DNA from: a virus
Reading direction: 5' to 3' (one strand)
Length of the DNA stretch: 51,469 nucleotides
Virus record (IMG/VR): IMGVR_UViG_3300005663_000061
Coordinates: 1 to 51,469 of that record
The translations under genes were made by a program, and so were the position numbers. Shown one piece after another: positions 5,956-13,460 of the stretch. Under the pieces are notes generated by a model. It saw only the letters and a list, made by a program, of their open reading frames with translations, was not told the DNA's origin and ran no database searches. Positions within the stretch are counted from its first letter, which is position 1, and each line of letters begins with the position of its first letter.

Positions 5956-5973
5956 TGTCCTCTTTAGGTGACA
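5956..5973. promoter_or_regulatory. Operator-like inverted repeat O2
   Basis: TGTCCTCTTTAGGTGACA matches O1 in the right half exactly and O3 in the left half exactly. It lies 24 bp from O1 centre to centre, close to two helical turns. Confidence 0.6.
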
Positions 5974-6010
5974 CATTACCATTCCTTATTCAAACGCTTG
6001 TTTAACACAC

Positions 6011-6028
6011 TGTCCTCTAAATAGGACA
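6011..6028. promoter_or_regulatory. Operator-like inverted repeat O3
   Basis: TGTCCTCTAAATAGGACA is a near-perfect palindrome (TGTCCT/AGGACA). It ends 19 bases before the TTGACA of the rightward promoter and is well placed to control it. Confidence 0.6.
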
Positions 6029-6047
6029 CTTATTTCCCTTCAGCCCC

Positions 6048-6076
6048 TTGACAACTCGTATATCATGCCCTACGTT
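6048..6076 (+). promoter_or_regulatory. Rightward early promoter TTGACA-N17-TACGTT
   Basis: The -35 TTGACA is at 6048-6053 and a weak -10 TACGTT at 6071-6076. A weak -10 with upstream operators suggests activator or repressor control. The first gene begins about 20 bases later. Confidence 0.5.
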
Positions 6077-6096
6077 GGCTAATGAAGGGAGACGGT

Positions 6097-6303
6097 ATGC
6101 ACTTAGATTATGATGATGACCTGATTGATGGCGTCGGCTTCTCAGATCCAGGTGGCACCAGCGCATTACGAGCAGCCACCAGGGACAATCCGCGCAATCT
6201 GCCTTGCCCGAATTGTGGCAGGGAGAACATGCTCACACCCATCGACCGGCAGCGGGGCTACCAGTGTGACAGCTGTGCCGATGAGCTTGAGATGGGCTGT
6301 TGA
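6097..6303 (+). CDS. Zinc-ribbon small protein, 68 residues
   Basis: The start MHLDYDDDLIDG follows GAAGGGAGA. An ATG at 6082 lies before that ribosome site. The C-terminal half has CPNC and CDSC, 20 residues apart, a classic zinc ribbon. It is the first gene of the eleven-gene rightward early operon. The acidic N-terminus plus ribbon is common in small phage regulators, but no specific family was recognised. Confidence 0.65.
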   Translation: MHLDYDDDLIDGVGFSDPGGTSALRAATRDNPRNLPCPNCGRENMLTPIDRQRGYQCDSCADELEMGC

Positions 6304-6343
6304 CACAGTACGACGATTAACCCCGCTAACCAGAGGAGACAGC

Positions 6344-6541
6344 ATGAAACGCTCAGCACAGCTAGAGGAGTTTGTCGATGGGTTCCGTCGTAGTGTGCTT
6401 GGGTGGGATGGTAATGAGGAACATTGTCCCATCTGTAACAAGCCGATTGGTACATTCAGAGATCCGCTTTCCGAAAGAGAGTACCAGATTTCTCATATGT
6501 GTCAGGCATGTCAGGATTCAATATTCGGAGGTGGAGAATGA
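6344..6541 (+). CDS. Zinc-finger protein of the CPIC...FRDxLSxREYxIS...CQxCQ phage family
   Basis: This 65-residue protein has an AGGAGA ribosome site. The C-terminal half reads CPICNKPIGTFRDPLSER followed by YQISHMCQACQDSIFG. This arrangement, two CxxC pairs with the FRDxLSxREYxIS link, recurs in many phage genomes without assigned function. It is probably one structural zinc site. Confidence 0.75.
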   Translation: MKRSAQLEEFVDGFRRSVLGWDGNEEHCPICNKPIGTFRDPLSEREYQISHMCQACQDSIFGGGE

Positions 6542-6762
6542 GGGGAGACATCGTGCCACAATTTGACCTGTTCAAAACCGAAGCCGCAAAGGTAATGAGC
6601 GATGCTGAGAGGTTAGCGGCATCGGTCAACGATGCCGAGTCATTCTACCGTAATGCATACTATGTCATGGAAACCGTAACGCGGCTCAACGGGAAGCTCG
6701 TAGAGATGTTAGCAAGTGAATCTCGCGCCATGGCCGGGCAGCTTTACAATAGACAGCGCTAA
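6538..6762 (+). CDS. Helical protein, 74 residues
   Basis: The ATG overlaps the previous stop (ATGA) and has GGAGGTGGAGA upstream. A GTG at 6553 with GGGGAGA is an alternative start. The product is a single long amphipathic helix region (EAAKVMSDAERLAASVNDAE). No family was recognised. Confidence 0.6.
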   Translation: MRGDIVPQFDLFKTEAAKVMSDAERLAASVNDAESFYRNAYYVMETVTRLNGKLVEMLASESRAMAGQLYNRQR

Positions 6763-6779
6763 CCCGAAAGGAGTACCCT

Positions 6780-7010
6780 ATGATCTTACGCGACAAGGCA
6801 TGGATTGACGAAGCGTGGAGACACACAAACCACCAAAACGATGATATGGGCATTGGGACCGGAGTTGCGCTAGCAGAACCCGGTATCAAGCGGTGTGCTG
6901 CGTGTAAAGGAAGCGGACACACAATGGCTCGGGTTACCATAGTTGAAATGCGGGAGCGGGAGTGTCCTGTTTGCCATCACAGGTGGGTGATTAAAGGGAG
7001 CACCCCATGA
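6780..7010 (+). CDS. Zinc-ribbon protein with DnaJ-like first half
   Basis: This 76-residue product contains CAACKGSGHT, then CPVCHHRWVIKG. The ending (CxxC, then WVIKG) resembles the family A C-terminus (CxxCxGxGWV), so it may be a stripped-down family member. The ribosome site is GAAAGGAG. It overlaps the next gene by ATGA. Confidence 0.65.
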   Translation: MILRDKAWIDEAWRHTNHQNDDMGIGTGVALAEPGIKRCAACKGSGHTMARVTIVEMRERECPVCHHRWVIKGSTP

Positions 7011-7195
7011 TCTTACTTGACGAGTGTACTTGCCCCGTATGCGGTATTGTAATCCATGTTGGAGACTCTACCAGATCACAGGATGACGAGCGTATTTGCC
7101 CGCTCTGTTGGCAATGGGCATTCAACGATCAGATCTTCGAGATGGCTTCAATGTTCTTAACTTCCCACGCGGTACACAGACGCAGGGAGGAGTAA
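7007..7195 (+). CDS. Zinc-ribbon microprotein, 62 residues
   Basis: It contains CPVC near residue 9 and CPLC near 31 with a helical C-terminus (QIFEMASMFLTS). Its start overlaps the previous stop and its stop overlaps the next start (TAATG). Its opening MILLDE resembles the MILRDK opening of the gene before it, hinting at local duplication. Confidence 0.65.
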   Translation: MILLDECTCPVCGIVIHVGDSTRSQDDERICPLCWQWAFNDQIFEMASMFLTSHAVHRRREE

Positions 7196-7389
7196 TGTCA
7201 AGGCTAACCCGCTATGAGACAAGCGCGCTAGATTACCTTTGGGACACGATCTTCTTTCATGCGATTAAGTTTATAGAGGCAGATGAATTTCGTTTCCCGT
7301 TTTCCTATGATGAGACAGGGGAAATCGCGGGGGTTGCTGCCGATGCTGCAAAGCTCAAGGCACATTGCTATCTTACAGAGGAGGACTAG
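7195..7389 (+). CDS. Hypothetical helical protein, 64 residues
   Basis: The start MSRLTRYETSAL follows GGGAGGAGTA. The protein is mostly helical with an aromatic centre (LWDTIFFHAIKFI). It is translationally coupled to both neighbours. No family was recognised. Confidence 0.6.
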   Translation: MSRLTRYETSALDYLWDTIFFHAIKFIEADEFRFPFSYDETGEIAGVAADAAKLKAHCYLTEED

Positions 7390-7614
7390 ATGCAAGGCCT
7401 AGAATCCGTTGTAGAGCGTGTTAACCTACGCTTAGCCGAGTTCGAGACGCTACGAGATGGCAATGCCGACTTAGTCCTACTGGACGAGCTCGCCAAGGTG
7501 GGCATTGACCAGATAGAGCTTGGGGAGGCTTACCCTACTGTTGACGGCTGGGTCTGGACAGCTTGCCACCTTGTACAATATGGCAGTGGCCGACTTGCAT
7601 TGATTGGGGGTTGA
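7390..7614 (+). CDS. Hypothetical protein, 74 residues
   Basis: It begins directly after the previous stop and has AGAGGAGG upstream. The first half is helical (LESVVERVNLRLAEFETL). The second half has several tryptophan and tyrosine residues and ends GSGRLALIGG. No recognised family. Confidence 0.55.
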   Translation: MQGLESVVERVNLRLAEFETLRDGNADLVLLDELAKVGIDQIELGEAYPTVDGWVWTACHLVQYGSGRLALIGG

Positions 7615-7615
7615 C

Positions 7616-7774
7616 ATGTGGTATGTCGAGAGGCAAAATAAAGGTTACAGTGAGACAGTAGATGAATTTGACACAGTAGCCGAAGCCCTGGAAATGGCAA
7701 CAGAATATACCATTAGTGATCCCGCGGCGCGTTTCCTGGTTACGGACAAGCCTACAGACGGCTGGGAGGATTGA
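7616..7774 (+). CDS. 52-residue protein, function unknown
   Basis: The frame runs MWYVERQNKGYSETVDEF to TDKPTDGWED. It fits exactly between neighbours, and its last codons carry the GGGAGG that serves the next gene. The pattern (W/Y start, EFDTVAEALEMA, then ARFLV) is typical of small phage alpha-beta proteins of unknown role. Confidence 0.55.
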   Translation: MWYVERQNKGYSETVDEFDTVAEALEMATEYTISDPAARFLVTDKPTDGWED

Positions 7775-7776
7775 CC

Positions 7777-8139
7777 ATGTCAACGCTATGGGACAATGAA
7801 GAGATAGAGGTATCCAATCACCTTGACGTACCATATTGGGTTGAACAAGATATCACGGCTGGCACGGTCGCAGCCGTCATACAGGGCGGTTGTGCATCCG
7901 GGGCTTACATGCCTGCCGTGACGTACTATGATGCAGGTAACACAATGGGCGAATACGGGGATGACGTTCTCGACTACATCCACGACGTGGGGTTCGTCCT
8001 GGAATTTGACTCCAGCGAAGATTCCTGGTTGGGCTTTGCATGCAAGGCATTGTCAATGGCAGTAGAGCTGTGGGCATACTCAATCGAGGATGAGTTGACA
8101 GATGCCATTGAAGAGATGCTAGAGGACAACGACGGATGA
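7777..8139 (+). CDS. Acidic protein, 120 residues
   Basis: It starts MSTLWDNEEIEVSNHLDV and is very acidic throughout, with a long C-terminal helix ending EEMLEDNDG. It has central Gly/Cys/Tyr-rich turns (GGCASGAYMP). High acidity could mean DNA mimicry or host-protein binding, but nothing proves this. It is coupled to the next gene by ATGA. Confidence 0.6.
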   Translation: MSTLWDNEEIEVSNHLDVPYWVEQDITAGTVAAVIQGGCASGAYMPAVTYYDAGNTMGEYGDDVLDYIHDVGFVLEFDSSEDSWLGFACKALSMAVELWAYSIEDELTDAIEEMLEDNDG

Positions 8140-8243
8140 CACGTCCCACGGTCGCCATCTGTATCCTTGCCATCATATTGCAGATCTTACCGTTGTTGAT
8201 CGTTCCGATTATTTTGATTGCAACCAGGAGGAAAAGACAATGA
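8136..8243 (+). CDS. 35-residue single-span membrane peptide
   Basis: MTRPTVAICILAIILQILPL begins a nearly complete hydrophobic helix, followed by the basic tail ATRRKRQ. Start and stop both overlap neighbouring genes (ATGA at each end). The basic cytoplasmic end predicts the N-terminus outside. Function is unknown. Confidence 0.6.
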   Translation: MTRPTVAICILAIILQILPLLIVPIILIATRRKRQ

Positions 8244-8473
8244 AATGCACACGCGCTCAAATCGACGCCCTGTATCAGGTCTACCTGCGTTGGCAAGACT
8301 TAACATCACACGCCATCATGCCGAAGGATTTAGAAATCGTAGAGGACGAGGAGTACGGAGACGGGGACTATATCGGCATATGGGTTGGTCCGTATAAAGA
8401 ATGTAAGGAACGGCCCGATAGAAAGGGTGCCATCTTCATTGGCATTGAAAAAGATGGACACGAACACAGCTAA
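8240..8473 (+). CDS. Hypothetical protein, 77 residues, last gene of the operon
   Basis: It has a very strong AGGAGGAAA ribosome site. The product starts MKCTRAQIDALYQVYLRW, then has an acidic middle and a KGAIFIGIEKDG strand near the end. No family was recognised. Transcription from 6048 probably ends in the hairpins beyond it. Confidence 0.6.
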   Translation: MKCTRAQIDALYQVYLRWQDLTSHAIMPKDLEIVEDEEYGDGDYIGIWVGPYKECKERPDRKGAIFIGIEKDGHEHS

Positions 8474-8492
8474 CCTTTAACCCCAACCGAAT

Positions 8493-8508
8493 AGGCAGTA
8501 AACTGCCT
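8493..8508. repeat. 7-bp hairpin (AGGCAGT/ACTGCCT)
   Basis: A perfect short inverted repeat with a two-base centre sits just after the last rightward gene. No T run follows, so it could be a processing or protein site rather than a terminator. Apart from this and the terminator, 8474-8866 holds direct TGTCGGTAT repeats near 8603-8621 but no gene I can support. Confidence 0.5.
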
Positions 8509-8648
8509 CTAAATCCAGAATATCCTTTATAAAGGGCAAAATATTGCCTGTAGAGCGCACCGAAGTTCGCACAGAGGTGTCACTGGTCAAAAGCCGACAA
8601 AGTGTCGGTATAACTGTCGGTATTTCGGTAGTACATACTTCGGTTTAG

Positions 8649-8676
8649 CCCCGGAAGCTATCCGGGGTTTCTCTTT
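8649..8676 (+). terminator. Intrinsic terminator of the rightward early operon
   Basis: CCCCGGA pairs with TCCGGGG around a 5-base loop and is followed by TTTCTCTTT. It lies between convergent operons, 176 bases beyond the last rightward gene. Confidence 0.75.
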
Positions 8677-8866
8677 GCCCCGATTCCTGGTGTTGACCAC
8701 ACCATACCTCGTGGAATGCCTCCAATGCCGCTTTAATGCCACAGTATGCCCTCTATACGCCCTTGCAAGATGTTCCGAGTAGGGTAGCGGCTTTAGGGTA
8801 TCACATCGCGGTATAGGGCCCATACTGTGCCTTATAGCGTATATGTACCATTATGGGACATAAGCG

Positions 8867-9232
8867 TCAAATATCAGGCAGATCCGCATATGCGTCCGCA
8901 TTCTCCCGTTCAAGTCTCTCCCGTTCAATCATGGCCTTCTTGACATACTGTGCTGCGTCAAGCAGTTTCTCGTAGAGATCCTGATGTGAATCCCTCCCGT
9001 CGAATGCCCCGAGCACCCCCCGCTCACGCAGGTCTTCTATCACCATGTCGGTAATTGTCTTCTCCCTGGCCTCCCCCGTTAGAGACACAACCCATGGAGT
9101 TATGCTGGGGTCTTTGGAAGAATATGATCCTATCTTAAAGTTCCCATCTTTGTCATGATGTGGGCCATACGCCTTAACCGTAAACTCTACGAACTGGAGG
9201 CCTTCCGGGTCTTTTGGATTATGTTTCATCAT
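8867..9232 (-). CDS. Hypothetical protein, 121 residues, last gene of the replication operon
   Basis: The start is the first of two adjacent ATG codons after AAGGAAG, giving MMKHNPKDPEGLQFVEFTVK. It overlaps the previous gene by 14 bases. The N-terminal half is beta-rich. The C-terminal half is a long charged helix (KKAMIERERLERENADAYAD). No family was recognised. Confidence 0.6.
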   Translation of the reverse strand: MMKHNPKDPEGLQFVEFTVKAYGPHHDKDGNFKIGSYSSKDPSITPWVVSLTGEAREKTITDMVIEDLRERGVLGAFDGRDSHQDLYEKLLDAAQYVKKAMIERERLERENADAYADLPDI

Positions 9233-9578
9233 TGTCTTCCTTTGGTGGCGGAATAGGTTCAAGCGTGTTCCTCGATGCGTGGTAGTCAAACCTCATACCA
9301 AGATGTTTAGCAACTAGCTTGATGGCCTCTGGCGCGTAGACGGTCTTAGGAGTAGGCTTCCGTGGGCAGAAGAGGCTGTCAAATGGGTCATACGGAGTGT
9401 AAACAGCCGTTTGACGACTCAGCTTTAACTCAAGCTCTGAAAGCCGCTCCTCCATGGAGCAAATGGTAGAATGTAGATCCCTGATCTCCTGCTTTCTGCT
9501 CTCTTGTTCCTTCTTTGTGGTAGTCAGCTTTTTCCGACCCCACGTCGTATTAACAAGATCGTTGTATAAATTACTCAT
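9219..9578 (-). CDS. Coiled-coil protein, 119 residues
   Basis: The start MSNLYNDLVNTTWGRKKL lies inside the end of the previous gene. A long coiled coil (RKQEIRDLHSTICSMEERL) fills the first half, and a proline-rich globular part follows. The C-terminal EAIKLVAKHLGM region may bind a partner. No recognised family. Confidence 0.6.
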   Translation of the reverse strand: MSNLYNDLVNTTWGRKKLTTTKKEQESRKQEIRDLHSTICSMEERLSELELKLSRQTAVYTPYDPFDSLFCPRKPTPKTVYAPEAIKLVAKHLGMRFDYHASRNTLEPIPPPKEDNDET

Positions 9579-9840
9579 CAGTCTTCTCCAGCTTGAACTT
9601 ATTCTGTCTCTTGATGTCCATGTCAAGATGTTCCATGATGGCAAGGATTGCCTCTCTTGACGTAACATACTCTCCATGTTTACACATCATGGTTGCTTCT
9701 TGCAGTTTGTCAATCACTTTCCACATTGCCTCTAGGTTTTTGTTTACGTGATCTTGTAATTCTCCCAACGTCTCTGACTTCATGTTAAAGGACGAATGAT
9801 TAAAGATCGAATGATAACTAATCAATTCACTAAACTTCAT
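9571..9840 (-). CDS. Small helical protein, paralogue of the 11174-11368 product
   Basis: The chosen start (MKFSELISYHSIF) has GGAG upstream. An ATG at 9891 is also open. Near the C-terminus AILAIMEHLDMDIKRQNKF aligns with IVLAILEHLELGVDGKPN in the protein on the other side of the helicase gene. The two paralogues therefore flank the helicase. A helicase-associated role is a guess. Confidence 0.55.
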   Translation of the reverse strand: MKFSELISYHSIFNHSSFNMKSETLGELQDHVNKNLEAMWKVIDKLQEATMMCKHGEYVTSREAILAIMEHLDMDIKRQNKFKLEKTDE

Positions 9841-9900
9841 GCCATTCTCTCCTGTCTTCCATGCTTTGTGACTTCCTATAATGAGATCCATGCTGTTCCA

Positions 9901-11172
9901 TCACCACCCCCTATTACTAAAGCTCGTTGTGTCCTTGTCAAAGTGCAGCGTAGTCTGCCCCAGTGGGCCATTACGGTTTTTGTCTATGAACACCTCCACC
10001 TTTGAAGTGTCACTAAGGTGGGGGTACCACATTAGGAGCACTTGGTCAGCGTCGCTTTCGAGCTGCCCGCTGCCCTTCAACCGGAACTTGTCTGGTCTCC
10101 TGGGTTCCTGTCCATATGGCCTCCTGAGCTGACTGCAAGCAAAAACCGGCACCCCCAGATCCTTGCCAATTGCCTTCAGTCTCTTGCTTACGATCGTTAC
10201 TGCAGTCTTGTCGTCATCATTAGGACAAAGTAGTTGCAAATAGTCCACAATGATCAGGTCAAGTCCTCGTGTCTTGTCCATCCATGCCCCTCTTGCATTG
10301 AGACGAATACTAGCCGTGGTTTGAGTTGAAGTATCATTTATCGTGATCATGCCAGGAAGGTCCTCAATGGTTGACTGTGCCTCGTTTATTTTCTTACGCT
10401 CTTCCTTGGTGAGTACAATGTCCTCGTTAGTTATCCTGGAGTACGGAACACGACTCTCCATAGACAGTAACCGCAGGCCAAGCTGAAATTGTGTCATCTC
10501 GGGCGTGAAAAAGAATACCTTACATCCACAGCCTGCCATGTTATAAGCCACTTGAAGGGCAAAGGCCGACTTGCCCACAGATGGCTGTGCCCCGAGAATC
10601 ATGTACTCAGCAGGCTTCAGCCCGCCCAATGAGGAGTCAAGCTCACTAAACCCTAACATAATACCGCCCTTGAGCCTGTCTCCGTTGATGATTGATGTCG
10701 TAATGCCAGCCGTCACTGATTCAATTGATACGTTTTTATTATGCGAGGACCGCTGATTCAAGTCAGAAAGCGAACCCTGAGCAACATCCATGCGCTTGTC
10801 AGGCGATACAGCACCGTCCATTAACCTACGCCCGATCTGCTTTAGTACACGCCCCTTGGATGCCTTTTCAATCCCCTTGGCATAATGTGTAACGTTAACA
10901 GTGTCAAACGGACTATCCATCAGAGTAGCGATGCCGGGTGAACCACCGGCACGGTCGAGGCAACGCTTCTCCCGCAATACGCCGACAACAGAAACCGGAT
11001 CTATGTTGACGCCGTCATTGGCCAGTGCTGTCATGGCCCGCCAGATCAGCCGGTGTTCCTCTCGGTACAGGTCTGACTCCTCGATGATGTTAGCTGCCTC
11101 CTGGTAGCACTCACCACGGGTGAGTATTGCACCGAGGACTGCTACCTCTTCATCGTCAGAGGGGTTCGACAT
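9901..11172 (-). CDS. DnaB-type replicative helicase
   Basis: This 423-residue protein begins with a DnaB-like N-terminal helical domain (about 1-110), then a RecA-like SF4 core. Walker A is LGAQPSVGKS at 193-202, Walker B DLIIVDY at 305-311, and the SQLRR sensor lies near 347-351. Family members are hexameric 5'-3' fork helicases. It is slightly shorter than bacterial DnaB (about 470). No separate loader, primase or polymerase is evident, so the phage probably relies on host replication proteins. Confidence 0.9.
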   Translation of the reverse strand: MSNPSDDEEVAVLGAILTRGECYQEAANIIEESDLYREEHRLIWRAMTALANDGVNIDPVSVVGVLREKRCLDRAGGSPGIATLMDSPFDTVNVTHYAKGIEKASKGRVLKQIGRRLMDGAVSPDKRMDVAQGSLSDLNQRSSHNKNVSIESVTAGITTSIINGDRLKGGIMLGFSELDSSLGGLKPAEYMILGAQPSVGKSAFALQVAYNMAGCGCKVFFFTPEMTQFQLGLRLLSMESRVPYSRITNEDIVLTKEERKKINEAQSTIEDLPGMITINDTSTQTTASIRLNARGAWMDKTRGLDLIIVDYLQLLCPNDDDKTAVTIVSKRLKAIGKDLGVPVFACSQLRRPYGQEPRRPDKFRLKGSGQLESDADQVLLMWYPHLSDTSKVEVFIDKNRNGPLGQTTLHFDKDTTSFSNRGW

Positions 11173-11173
11173 C

Positions 11174-11368
11174 TTAGGGGAACCTTTTTAGCAGATTCGG
11201 CTTACCGTCAACACCCAGTTCAAGATGTTCAAGGATGGCAAGCACAATTTTCTTCAATGGAAGTCTTTCAACTGTAGTAGTTTCCCCGTTCCAGTAGGTG
11301 GCTTGGACAGTAGTTGTATCTTCAAGCTGGAATATTCTTAATGACAAATCTTCCGTTGCCCTGCTCAT
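11174..11368 (-). CDS. Small helical protein, paralogue of the 9571-9840 product
   Basis: This 64-residue protein (start MSRATEDLSLRIFQLED) carries IVLAILEHLELGVDG, aligned to AILAIMEHLDMDIKR in the protein downstream of the helicase. It ends one base before the helicase start, implying tight coupling. No function was recognised. Confidence 0.6.
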   Translation of the reverse strand: MSRATEDLSLRIFQLEDTTTVQATYWNGETTTVERLPLKKIVLAILEHLELGVDGKPNLLKRFP

Positions 11369-11568
11369 TCTTGTTCCTCCAGGTCTTCTTCTTGTTTAAC
11401 AGCTAACCGTAAAAGGCGAAGAATCTCAATAGCGTTATTATAATCATCAATATGCGCAGCCTTTGCCCAGCATGCATCTTTGCCATAGCGTTCAACAAGA
11501 TCATAACCACCGCTAAGATTAACCACCAGATCATACTCAAACTCAAACTCTTCTACTACACCGTTCAT
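11365..11568 (-). CDS. Acidic protein, 67 residues
   Basis: The start MNGVVEEFEFEYDLVV follows a strong GAGGAGGAG site and overlaps the previous stop. The N-terminus is a run of alternating acidic and hydrophobic residues, and the C-terminus is an acidic helix (KQEEDLEEQE). No family was recognised. Confidence 0.6.
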   Translation of the reverse strand: MNGVVEEFEFEYDLVVNLSGGYDLVERYGKDACWAKAAHIDDYNNAIEILRLLRLAVKQEEDLEEQE

Positions 11569-11744
11569 TTTCTCCTCCTCTGCTCTGCCCATATCAGGCG
11601 CTTCTTGGATACCGCGTCGTCAAGGGAAGTGGGATCAGCGGAGATGCGCTCGTCCTGCCAGTCAATCAGCCTGCTAAGTTGATTGTTTGTTAAAGAACTC
11701 AGGTAGGACAGGAAGAACGCATCACCCGCCAATTCCATTGTCAT
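11565..11744 (-). CDS. 59-residue protein, function unknown
   Basis: The frame reads MTMELAGDAFFLSYLSSLT and ends LIWAEQRRRK. Its stop overlaps the next ATG (ATGA). The start region contains an 11-bp direct duplication (11734-11755) that creates two ATG-rich copies, only one of them in an open frame. The C-terminal basic tail could bind nucleic acid. Confidence 0.55.
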   Translation of the reverse strand: MTMELAGDAFFLSYLSSLTNNQLSRLIDWQDERISADPTSLDDAVSKKRLIWAEQRRRK

Positions 11745-11765
11745 TCCATTGTCATTTAGTTATCA

Positions 11766-11921
11766 CTAACCAAGGTCAACCATAAGAGATTCGACCTTTT
11801 TTAGGGCATCCTCTGCCTTTTCGTATACCCAGGACACTGCCCCTGTTCTCCGTGACCAGAGCCTCACGGTATATCCGCTTAGATGTCCAACTAACTCAAT
11901 TGTGTATTCTTCTTTAGCCAT
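11766..11921 (-). CDS. 51-residue protein, function unknown
   Basis: The start MAKEEYTIELVGHLSG follows GGAGGAG, placed in the end of the previous gene. The residues TVRLWSRRTGAVSWVYEKAEDAL suggest a small beta hairpin plus helix. Upstream in-frame ATG codons overlap the neighbour and are less likely. Confidence 0.55.
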   Translation of the reverse strand: MAKEEYTIELVGHLSGYTVRLWSRRTGAVSWVYEKAEDALKKVESLMVDLG

Positions 11922-11923
11922 GA

Positions 11924-12133
11924 TTACCACTCCTCCTTGGCATCTTCCGCCTTCTTGGCGGAGAACATCACCACTCGTTTTCCGCCCACTTTTCCTACCC
12001 AGTAAATCTTGCCGTCCTTCTCTCGCTCCCACAGCCCACCACTGCGGGTACGGTCCTTGCAGTCTATGTTGCCCTCGTCGTCACCTACGTACAGGTTGAA
12101 CTCTGGGGGACTAGGGACAAACTCATCAGTCAT
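11924..12133 (-). CDS. 69-residue protein, function unknown
   Basis: The product starts MTDEFVPSPPEFNLYVGDDE and has a Lys/Gly-rich beta core (KIYWVGKVGGKRVVMF) ending in a charged helix. GGAG precedes its ATG. It sits directly after the annealing-protein candidate. No family was recognised. Confidence 0.6.
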   Translation of the reverse strand: MTDEFVPSPPEFNLYVGDDEGNIDCKDRTRSGGLWEREKDGKIYWVGKVGGKRVVMFSAKKAEDAKEEW

Positions 12134-12136
12134 GTC

Positions 12137-12826
12137 TTACTCCTTTTCCACTTTGAATCGTTCATCTTGCATCTCTGCGAATCGCGCTAGTTCCTCTTTG
12201 CTCATGACGTCCACGGACTTACCCTCGAAGTAATTACCGCGAATCCTCCCATGCCAGATCTGATATATCTCCTTTCCTAGTCTGCTGGCCCCGATCTTAA
12301 CATTCTCCATGACGACTTTGAGGATGTCGTCTGGGATGTCACTCTTGGGTTCTATCGGCGTAATACGATCTGGCGTCTCGTCTACGAATGGTTTCTTCTT
12401 AGAAAACTCTTTCCGCATTTCCTCAACGTACTTGTTGTCGTCAAACTTGCCCTCGAACACATCTGCGTTGAACCCGAGCTTGGACAACGCCTTGGTGGTC
12501 AGATCAGTGAGGAGCTTCTTGCGGCTGTCACCACCCTTTCGCCAAGCGATATCAGTTGATATTTGAAACTCGCTCACCGGACAATAAAAGATAGCCTCAA
12601 GCCACACTTCCATAGATTCCTCATCAGCATCGCGGGTAAACGCTACAACTTTACCATACACGCAATCCTTGACCCCCCACTTGCCGCCATACGGCCCCCA
12701 AAGCTCAGTAGCTGTCCTAAGTTGGTACTGTGCGTCAATGGCCGTGAAGCCCCCCTTCTGGGAGACAGGCTTGGTCATTGCCGGGTCAGTCTTGCAGACT
12801 GAATTCCATAGGTCCATATTACTCAC
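12137..12826 (-). CDS. Single-strand annealing/recombination protein candidate
   Basis: I chose the GTG at 12824-12826, which overlaps the previous stop (GTGA). ATG 12817 is an alternative. The N-terminus MDLWNSVCKTDPAMTKPV followed by GGFTAIDAQYQLRTATELWGPYG is the pattern of phage Rad52/Sak-like annealing proteins, whose core begins with a similar T(A/E)xxGPxGxGW segment. The protein has 229 residues with a charged C-terminus. A RecE-like exonuclease a few genes upstream supports a recombination module. The assignment rests on motif memory, not a search. Confidence 0.5.
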   Translation of the reverse strand: MSNMDLWNSVCKTDPAMTKPVSQKGGFTAIDAQYQLRTATELWGPYGGKWGVKDCVYGKVVAFTRDADEESMEVWLEAIFYCPVSEFQISTDIAWRKGGDSRKKLLTDLTTKALSKLGFNADVFEGKFDDNKYVEEMRKEFSKKKPFVDETPDRITPIEPKSDIPDDILKVVMENVKIGASRLGKEIYQIWHGRIRGNYFEGKSVDVMSKEELARFAEMQDERFKVEKE

Positions 12827-13053
12827 ATCAACCCCCCGTCTTCCTCCCACAGGTCAACACACCCAAAAGCACACTCGTCAGAGAGAAATACCACGACTGG
12901 CGCTTGGTTATTCCCGTATTCGAACAGCCGGGAATATTCATCTAGTGCTTTGACGCACTCAACCGCTAGGTCAAAGTCGTCAAGAACCCTGGTTAATACC
13001 CCAACAGGGGTAAGAACCTCGTCAGACTCTTCTATGAACTCTTTATATGTCAC
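12823..13053 (-). CDS. Acidic protein with GTG start, 76 residues
   Basis: GTG 13051-13053 follows AGGAGG at a good distance. Upstream ATG codons overlap the neighbour. The product starts MTYKEFIEESDEVLTPVG and is acidic, with a hydrophobic strand (APVVVFLSDE). No family was recognised. Confidence 0.6.
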   Translation of the reverse strand: MTYKEFIEESDEVLTPVGVLTRVLDDFDLAVECVKALDEYSRLFEYGNNQAPVVVFLSDECAFGCVDLWEEDGGLM

Positions 13054-13061
13054 TTGGCCTC

Positions 13062-13247
13062 CTATTTGTAAAATGACCCATCTGTTTCTTGGTAAAACTT
13101 TTCTACTAGCCAACTTGCAAGCTGTCTGCTTTTTTCTTTCGTTTGTGCTTCATCTGAATATCCGCAGATTGCTTTTTCCTCCTCGTCCATTATTGCGTAA
13201 ATTAAAGAATCAAGAAAGTCTTGACCATATGACATAGAAATACTCAT
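13062..13247 (-). CDS. 61-residue acidic helical protein
   Basis: It starts MSISMSYGQDFLDSLIYAIM after the leader GGAGACGGTGACGTT, which is shared with other genes in this block. The body is helical (EKSRQLASWLVEKFYQETD). No family was recognised. Confidence 0.6.
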   Translation of the reverse strand: MSISMSYGQDFLDSLIYAIMDEEEKAICGYSDEAQTKEKSRQLASWLVEKFYQETDGSFYK

Positions 13248-13262
13248 AACGTCACCGTCTCC

Positions 13263-13448
13263 TTATTCTTCCCCGTATGGCCCTGAACCAAAGAAAGACT
13301 CTCTACATCCTAAAATCGCAGTGAGAGGCATGGCCCAGATCATGTGCCAGGGAAGTTCTCCAAAAAGGTAGAGGACAGCCCCCATGACTACTCCAAAGAG
13401 AATAACCACAACCCTGCCTTTGGTTTTAAGAGGTTTACATGTTTTCAC
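13263..13448 (-). CDS. Small membrane protein with GTG start, 61 residues
   Basis: After a basic start (MKTCKPLKTKGR) come two hydrophobic segments, about residues 13-30 and 34-46 (VVVILFGVVMGAVLYLF, then IWAMPLTAILG). The leader AGGAGGTGACGTT is a variant of the repeated one. Predicted inner-membrane topology has both ends inside. The role is unknown. Confidence 0.6.
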   Translation of the reverse strand: MKTCKPLKTKGRVVVILFGVVMGAVLYLFGELPWHMIWAMPLTAILGCRESFFGSGPYGEE

Positions 13449-13460
13449 AACGTCACCTCC

